Virus record (IMG/VR): IMGVR_UViG_3300031673_006750
Location: 1 to 45,776 of that record
Reading direction: 5' to 3' (one strand)
Source of the DNA: a virus
Length of the DNA stretch: 45,776 nucleotides
Made by a program: the position numbers and the translations under genes. This document shows, one piece after another, positions 41,943 to 45,776 of this stretch; the first letter of the stretch is position 1, and each line of letters begins with the position of its first letter. The notes under the pieces were generated by a model, which made no database searches, was not told where the DNA came from, and worked only from the letters and a program-made list of their open reading frames with translations.

Positions 41943-42502
41943 GCGAGCGGTTGGCGATTGCCTTTTTCGTACCCGGGACGCCGGTGGCGCAGCCGCGGCC
42001 CCGGGCGCGGGCCTATCTGGTCAAGGACGAAAACGGCGCCTACATGCGGGACCGGTTTGGCCGGCCGGTCCCGCGGGCGCAGATCTATGATCCGGGGACG
42101 GCGGACTGTTGGCAAGGGGCGGTGCGCGGGGCAGCGCGGCCGTATGGCCCGCCGGCGCCGTTTGAAGGGCCGATGCACGTGCGGCTGGAAGTGCGGCTTC
42201 CGAGGCCGAAATGCCATTATAGGGAAGGGCGGTTTTTCGATCGGTTGCGCGAGGATGCGCCGCAGTGGCCGGTGCAACGACCGGACATTGACAATCTAGT
42301 CAAGGCGATTTTGGACGGTCTGACGGGCATCATGTGGCAGGACGATGGCCAGGTCTGCCAGCTGGAGGTGGTCAAGTTCTTTTCGAGTTCGCCCGGGGTG
42401 GTTGTGGAGTTGGAGCCGTTGGGAATGAGCGGCGAAGATCAATTGGAGTTGGAGATGGGGCTAGAAGAGAGTGATGAGTGCGAAGTGATGAATGATGAAT
42501 GA
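41939..42502 (+). CDS. rusA: RusA-type Holliday junction resolvase
   Basis: The protein has 187 residues. RusA pattern: FFVPGTPVAQPRPRAR at the start; the active-site region RPDIDNLVKAILDGLTG with D116, D118 and D126; then MWQDDGQV with D135/D136. Basic residues lie between. It cuts four-way junctions in recombining or replicating phage DNA and so helps packaging. The C-terminal 25 residues are acidic and end MNDE, from the junction repeat. It overlaps both neighbours by four bases. Confidence 0.9.
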   Translation: MSERLAIAFFVPGTPVAQPRPRARAYLVKDENGAYMRDRFGRPVPRAQIYDPGTADCWQGAVRGAARPYGPPAPFEGPMHVRLEVRLPRPKCHYREGRFFDRLREDAPQWPVQRPDIDNLVKAILDGLTGIMWQDDGQVCQLEVVKFFSSSPGVVVELEPLGMSGEDQLELEMGLEESDECEVMNDE

Positions 42503-42503
42503 A
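42470..42503 (+). repeat. Junction heptamer repeat 5
   Basis: Units of TGATGAG, TGCGAAG, TGATGAA, TGATGAA hold the rusA stop and the HNH start as an ATGA overlap (42499-42502). The repeat itself supplies the coupling signal. Confidence 0.85.
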
Positions 42504-43134
42504 GAATCCGCAGAACAGCAAAAAAGTATCAACGACAATGCGTAAATCCGCCAAAATTTCCCCAAACCGTAAACCAATACCGCCAAAGACACGTTTTAAG
42601 ATATTCAAACGAGACGAATTCAAATGCCAGTACTGCGGACGCACGCCGCCCAATGTGATTCTTGAGGTTGATCACATTATTCCAATAAAGAATGGTGGCG
42701 GAAATGAAGAAATGAATTTGCTTACTGCGTGCTGGGAATGCAACCGGGGTAAGGCTGCTAAATCCCTAAACTCCGTTCCGGAAGGGTTAAATGAGCAAAT
42801 TCAAAGGGAAACCGAAAGGCTCGCCCAGGTTAAGCAATTCAATAAATTCCTAATGGAACAGAGGAAATATATTGATCAGACGATCACCAGAATTGGCCGA
42901 TATTGGTATGATAATTTTATCAGCGAAAAAGGAAAAAACACATTTAATAGGGAACGTGAAGCATCGATAAGGCTATTTCTTTCCAAGTTGCCCGAAGCAA
43001 CGATCTTAAATGCCGTTGATATCGCGATGCGGAGAAAACATCCATATTCTAAAGATGACGAGAACACCTTTAAGTATTTTTGTGGAATATGCTGGAAAGA
43101 AATAAAGGGATCTGGACAAGGGTGTATATCATGA
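42499..43134 (+). CDS. HNH endonuclease
   Basis: The protein has 211 residues. The N-terminal 35 are basic. KRDEFKCQYCGRTPP begins a zinc HNH domain: C43/C46; DHI at 58-60; N73; CWEC at 78-81. The family's beta-beta-alpha-metal site is complete. A helical, Lys-rich C-terminal 110 residues follow, with no known name. The gene is richer in A/T than neighbours and could be a mobile or recently acquired gene; the place after rusA could also mean a recombination role. Confidence 0.85.
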   Translation: MKNPQNSKKVSTTMRKSAKISPNRKPIPPKTRFKIFKRDEFKCQYCGRTPPNVILEVDHIIPIKNGGGNEEMNLLTACWECNRGKAAKSLNSVPEGLNEQIQRETERLAQVKQFNKFLMEQRKYIDQTITRIGRYWYDNFISEKGKNTFNREREASIRLFLSKLPEATILNAVDIAMRRKHPYSKDDENTFKYFCGICWKEIKGSGQGCIS

Positions 43135-43973
43135 AGCGCGGAACCGCGGATCACCCCAAGATGCATGAATTGGCCGAAGAATTACAGATCCCGCTCTATT
43201 CCGCCGTTGGAATCTTAGGCCGGTTATGGGATTGGGCGGATAAATATTCCCGACGGGGAGACATCGGAAAATTCACCAATCACGCCATTGCGCGCGGGAT
43301 TACATGGGAGGGTGATCCGGACGAGCTAATCCGAGCGCTCATTGAGCACAGGTGGATCGACAAAAACGAAAATTGTCGGCTGATCATTCACGATTGGCCC
43401 GAACATTGTGAATATTTTATTCATAATCACTTAGCCCGCCTCGGAGAATTTTTCGCGGACGGTTCGATCCCTAACATGAGTCGAATCAATCAGAAAGAAC
43501 GTGATGTATTGATGGCGAAATACTATACAAAAACAGTGAGCGCTCACCGAGCGCTCAAAAAGCGCGCTGACCTTGCCTTAAAGACCTTGCCATATATTAA
43601 GAAAGTACCAAAGAAAAAGGAAACCCACTCCCTCGCTATGCGAGGGCGGGGGAGGAATTGGGAAGAGGTGAAGCGCAAGGTGTGTCTGTTCGCGGAGCGG
43701 TTACCTTGGGATCGGAAGAAGACGGCGAAGATGTTCCATGATGAGATCGAGGAATATCTGGTCAGCCTGGGACTCAGCGTGGCGCGGGAATATCCGCTGG
43801 CCGATTGCGGGGATGGGCGCAAGGGCAGCATCGACCTAATGATCACCGCGCCCTTCCAGGCGGCGATTGAATTGGACCGGTTGAGTCCGCGGCGCCGGTC
43901 GCTGGCCAAGATCAAGGCGTCGGGCTTTCCGGGGTTCGTGCTGTGTCGGGAAGCAAAACGGGGGACGCCGTAA
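43131..43973 (+). CDS. Replication-initiator-like wing plus nuclease-like domain
   Basis: The protein has 280 residues, ATGA overlap. Residues 1-120 resemble the winged-helix N-domain of phage replication organisers (LYSAVGILGRLWDWADKYS; LIEHRWIDKNENCRLIIHDW). A basic linker (KKVPKKKETHSLAMRGRGRNW) holds a 7-base hairpin. Residues 185-280 have a PD-(D/E)XK shape: KMFHDEIEEYLVSLGL, GSIDLMITAPFQAAIELDRL, then RRRSLAKIKAS. If right, one chain both binds origin DNA and cuts DNA or acts as an end-processing partner. The family call is by pattern. Confidence 0.55.
   Translation: MKRGTADHPKMHELAEELQIPLYSAVGILGRLWDWADKYSRRGDIGKFTNHAIARGITWEGDPDELIRALIEHRWIDKNENCRLIIHDWPEHCEYFIHNHLARLGEFFADGSIPNMSRINQKERDVLMAKYYTKTVSAHRALKKRADLALKTLPYIKKVPKKKETHSLAMRGRGRNWEEVKRKVCLFAERLPWDRKKTAKMFHDEIEEYLVSLGLSVAREYPLADCGDGRKGSIDLMITAPFQAAIELDRLSPRRRSLAKIKASGFPGFVLCREAKRGTP
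43630..43646 (+). repeat. Hairpin inside the linker of the 43131 gene
   Basis: CCCTCGC (43630-43636), TAT, then GCGAGGG (43640-43646) is a perfect 7-base-pair stem with a three-base loop. It falls exactly at the domain boundary and differs in composition from the A-rich sequence before it. It may be a scar of fusion. Confidence 0.6.
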
Positions 43974-44704
43974 TGTCTGAAATTGTTGACGACACACAGG
44001 TTTGTTTTGGGTGCGGACATGTGTTCCAGCCGCACGAAGAATCGTGGATCGGTCCGGATGGTCTGGTTTACTGCGTCAAATGCAAGAGGGCGGCACCGGA
44101 GCCGGATTGGCAGAAGTATGACCGAGATGCGCAGAGGGCGCCGGAGGTGGAAGAGGGAGAGGTGCAGGAGCAAAAGCACAAGAGAAGCGTCATCCAGGCG
44201 TGCGATGATTTTTTTGATGAGAAAATTCCTGAGTTGAAGGGGCATCAGGGTAAGGAAAGGAGGGAGATCTGGTTCAAAAAGTTTGGAATGAGCAGACGGC
44301 AAAGAGGGAAAGAGGCCGAAATAGACGATACGGGGATCTATAAAAATTTCAATCCATTTAACAAAAAAAAACATGAGGCGATGATCATGAGGAAAGAAAT
44401 AACTGAGGAGCAAAAACAAAAAAAAGCGGCATATATGAAGGCTTACATGGCGCGCCGAAAACTGAAATTGGCGGCAGGCAATCCGGGACCGGAAACGAAG
44501 TCATTGGCGGATTTGGGTAAGCCGACGAGGCGGCGTCCGGCATGGGGGAAACGCACAGCGAAGATCCAAGGGATCAATGACGGGGCCAGGGCGCATCCAG
44601 TAGTAACGATCGAGGACGTGCTGGCGGCGACGTTGACCTTGCGCCGGCTGGCGCCGGCGGAACAACGGGCTGTCCTTGTTTTAGCCGGGATGAAGAAATC
44701 ATGA
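43973..44704 (+). CDS. Zinc-ribbon protein with basic helical tail
   Basis: The protein has 243 residues and starts TAATG, overlapping by one base. An N-terminal zinc ribbon (C11/C14 and C34/C37) is followed by charged helical sequence, with a Lys-rich middle (EEQKQKKAAYMKAYMARRKL) and an end with HPVVTIEDVLAATLTLRRL. It might bind nucleic acid. It lies among late early-operon genes. No family recognised. It overlaps the next gene by four bases. Confidence 0.65.
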   Translation: MSEIVDDTQVCFGCGHVFQPHEESWIGPDGLVYCVKCKRAAPEPDWQKYDRDAQRAPEVEEGEVQEQKHKRSVIQACDDFFDEKIPELKGHQGKERREIWFKKFGMSRRQRGKEAEIDDTGIYKNFNPFNKKKHEAMIMRKEITEEQKQKKAAYMKAYMARRKLKLAAGNPGPETKSLADLGKPTRRRPAWGKRTAKIQGINDGARAHPVVTIEDVLAATLTLRRLAPAEQRAVLVLAGMKKS

Positions 44705-44820
44705 GCATTTACTGGCGGACGGAAAATATCACGCTGCACCTGAAGGGTGCGCTGGACGTGGTGCGGCGGCGAATCGAGGACGATTGCCCGCTGTTTAACC
44801 GTGAGAGGAGCAAAAAATGA
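44701..44820 (+). CDS. Small protein before the radical SAM gene
   Basis: A 39-residue protein: MSIYWRTENITLHLKGALDV, then basic RRRIEDDCPLFNRERSKK. It overlaps both neighbours by ATGA (start at 44701; stop at 44818-44820). Double overlap strongly supports translation. Function unknown; perhaps an accessory to the radical SAM enzyme. Confidence 0.6.
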   Translation: MSIYWRTENITLHLKGALDVVRRRIEDDCPLFNRERSKK

Positions 44821-45602
44821 TTTTAATTTATCGCCCAAGCGGCCGGGCGCGGGAGTATTCGCCGCTGGCGCTGAATATTTACAAGGGCTGCGATCATGGA
44901 TGTATTTATTGCTTCGCGCGCCGGATGCCAGGGGCGCCGGAGCCGTGGGAGAAAGCAATTCCGCGACGGGAACTGTGCGCGGCGCTGAGTCTGGAGTTGG
45001 AGCATCGCCGGGAACCCATCACGCAGCAGGTGCTGCTCTCGTTTACCGGAGATCCGTATTGCCAGGCCGAGCGACAATTCAAAATCACGAACGAAGTCCT
45101 TGGTATTCTGCTGGCCTATCAAGTGCCCGTGGCGATCCTGACCAAGGGGGGTGATCGTTGTCTGGATGATGTCCACCTGTTCAAGCGCTTCGAGCGGATA
45201 AAGGTCGGCGCGACGCTGACGTTCTTGAACGAGGATCCGATTTGGGGCGAGAGCCAGGAATGGGAGCCGGGCGCGGCCGATCCGCAAGACCGCCTCGATA
45301 CCCTGAAGGCGTTGCATCGGGCGGGGATCCGGACCTGGGCCTCGTTTGAGCCGGTCCTGGATCCCGAGCAGAGTTTGGAACTCATGCGGCGCGGTCTGGA
45401 TTGCATCGATGAATACGCGGTGGGGCGCTGGAACCATGATCCGCGAGCTGAAGATATTGACTGGCTGGATTTCGCGGCGCGTGCGGTGGCGATCCTGCGC
45501 AAGGCGGGCAAGCCGTTTTACATCAAGGCCGATCTACGCAAGTCATTGCCAGTGGGATTCCTGCGCCCGGAGGAAGCCGATCAGGATGCGTTGCTGGTTT
45601 AG
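44817..45602 (+). CDS. Radical SAM enzyme, SplB-like
   Basis: The protein has 261 residues. NIYKGCDHGCIYCFARRMPG holds C25, C29 and C32 (CxxxCxxC), the 4Fe-4S site. LLSFTGDPYCQAE and VPVAILTKGGDRCLDDVHL fit the TIM-barrel of the SPL/COG1533-type radical SAM group; the family also includes spore photoproduct lyase, but length and context do not fix the substrate. In a phage it may repair or modify DNA, or alter a protein. It is the last early gene before the membrane protein. Confidence 0.82.
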   Translation: MILIYRPSGRAREYSPLALNIYKGCDHGCIYCFARRMPGAPEPWEKAIPRRELCAALSLELEHRREPITQQVLLSFTGDPYCQAERQFKITNEVLGILLAYQVPVAILTKGGDRCLDDVHLFKRFERIKVGATLTFLNEDPIWGESQEWEPGAADPQDRLDTLKALHRAGIRTWASFEPVLDPEQSLELMRRGLDCIDEYAVGRWNHDPRAEDIDWLDFAARAVAILRKAGKPFYIKADLRKSLPVGFLRPEEADQDALLV

Positions 45603-45626
45603 AGAGCACGCGAAAGGCAGGAATTT

Positions 45627-45776
45627 ATGAAATCGAAATCAATCATCCTGGCGGCCGTGTTTGCCGCCGCGGGACTGTTGGCCGCGCACGCCACGAGTCA
45701 GGATTATCTGCGCTTCGGGGCGGAGCATATCGTAGGTTTTTACTTTCACATCCTGACCTAAGTGGTCGATGGGACA
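45627..45776 (+). CDS. 5' end of the polytopic membrane protein gene
   Basis: The ATG at 45627, preceded by AAAGGCAGGA, opens the frame that continues at base 1. It reads MKSKSIILAAVFAAAGLLAA, a signal-anchor start. At 45759 this copy has T where the left copy has C (127), which makes codon 44 TAA rather than CAA. Either a strain-level stop variant or an assembly/read-end error. Confidence 0.75.
45633..45776. repeat. Terminal direct repeat, right copy
   Basis: This copy of bases 1-144 differs from the left one at 45759. It fixes the unit length at 45,632 bases and shows that the window is one whole turn of the genome with 144 extra bases. Confidence 0.9.

Overview
The window reads as the complete genome of a temperate, tailed double-stranded DNA phage, assembled as a circle and cut open inside a gene. 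The first 144 bases return at the end (45633-45776) with one mismatch, so the unit length is about 45,632 bp. The virion set is large terminase, portal, GroES-like protein, scaffold-like protein, capsid-type protein, adaptor and nozzle-like proteins. There is no tape measure, sheath or tail tube. With a 1507-residue ejection or polyvalent-type protein, this points to a podovirus-like virion. The host cannot be named. Hints are high GC, a tRNA-His with encoded CCA (the attP copy), lipoprotein and Sec signals, long Pro-Thr linkers in secreted-type proteins, and seven-base and nine-base tandem repeats at gene junctions. From memory, these last two traits suggest a Gram-negative environmental lineage of the Planctomycetota/Omnitrophota kind; this is inference.

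Layout. 45627 through the junction to 1057: a polytopic membrane protein and a small membrane protein. 1058-2825: a regulatory island with promoters, two hairpins in a leader, a monocistronic gene, a small possible ribbon-helix-helix gene, two terminators and a repeated 23-bp element. 2826-18819: packaging, head and neck genes, with two strong terminators inside the block. 18752-24280: a long fibre with a signal peptide, two exported proteins and a lysis cassette (DUF1353 protein, XhlA-like membrane protein, glucosaminidase-type endolysin). 24294-33681: probable ejection proteins, the giant gene with a small gene nested in another frame, and a second exported fibre-like protein. 33695-34158: an exported protein under its own promoter, a candidate lysogenic-conversion gene.

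34155-35958 is the lysogeny switch: tyrosine integrase on the minus strand, an attP core that copies the 3' half of tRNA-His(GTG), a minus-strand repressor-like helix-turn-helix frame with no usable start codon, a perfect inverted-repeat operator candidate, and a divergent Cro-like gene. 36005-45602 is the early operon: dCMP deaminase, PolB-type exonuclease, SbcC/RecF-like ATPase, DUF488 protein, RusA resolvase, HNH endonuclease, a replication-initiator-like protein with a nuclease-like tail, zinc-ribbon proteins and a radical SAM enzyme. Many early genes overlap by ATGA, and at five junctions the stop and start codons lie in or beside a seven-base tandem repeat. No DNA polymerase or helicase is seen, so replication probably depends on the host.

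The observations most worth following are the junction repeats, the startless repressor with an A7 slip site, the nested gene, the Sec signals on fibre-like proteins, the tandem GroES protein, the tRNA-His attP and the possibly split nozzle.
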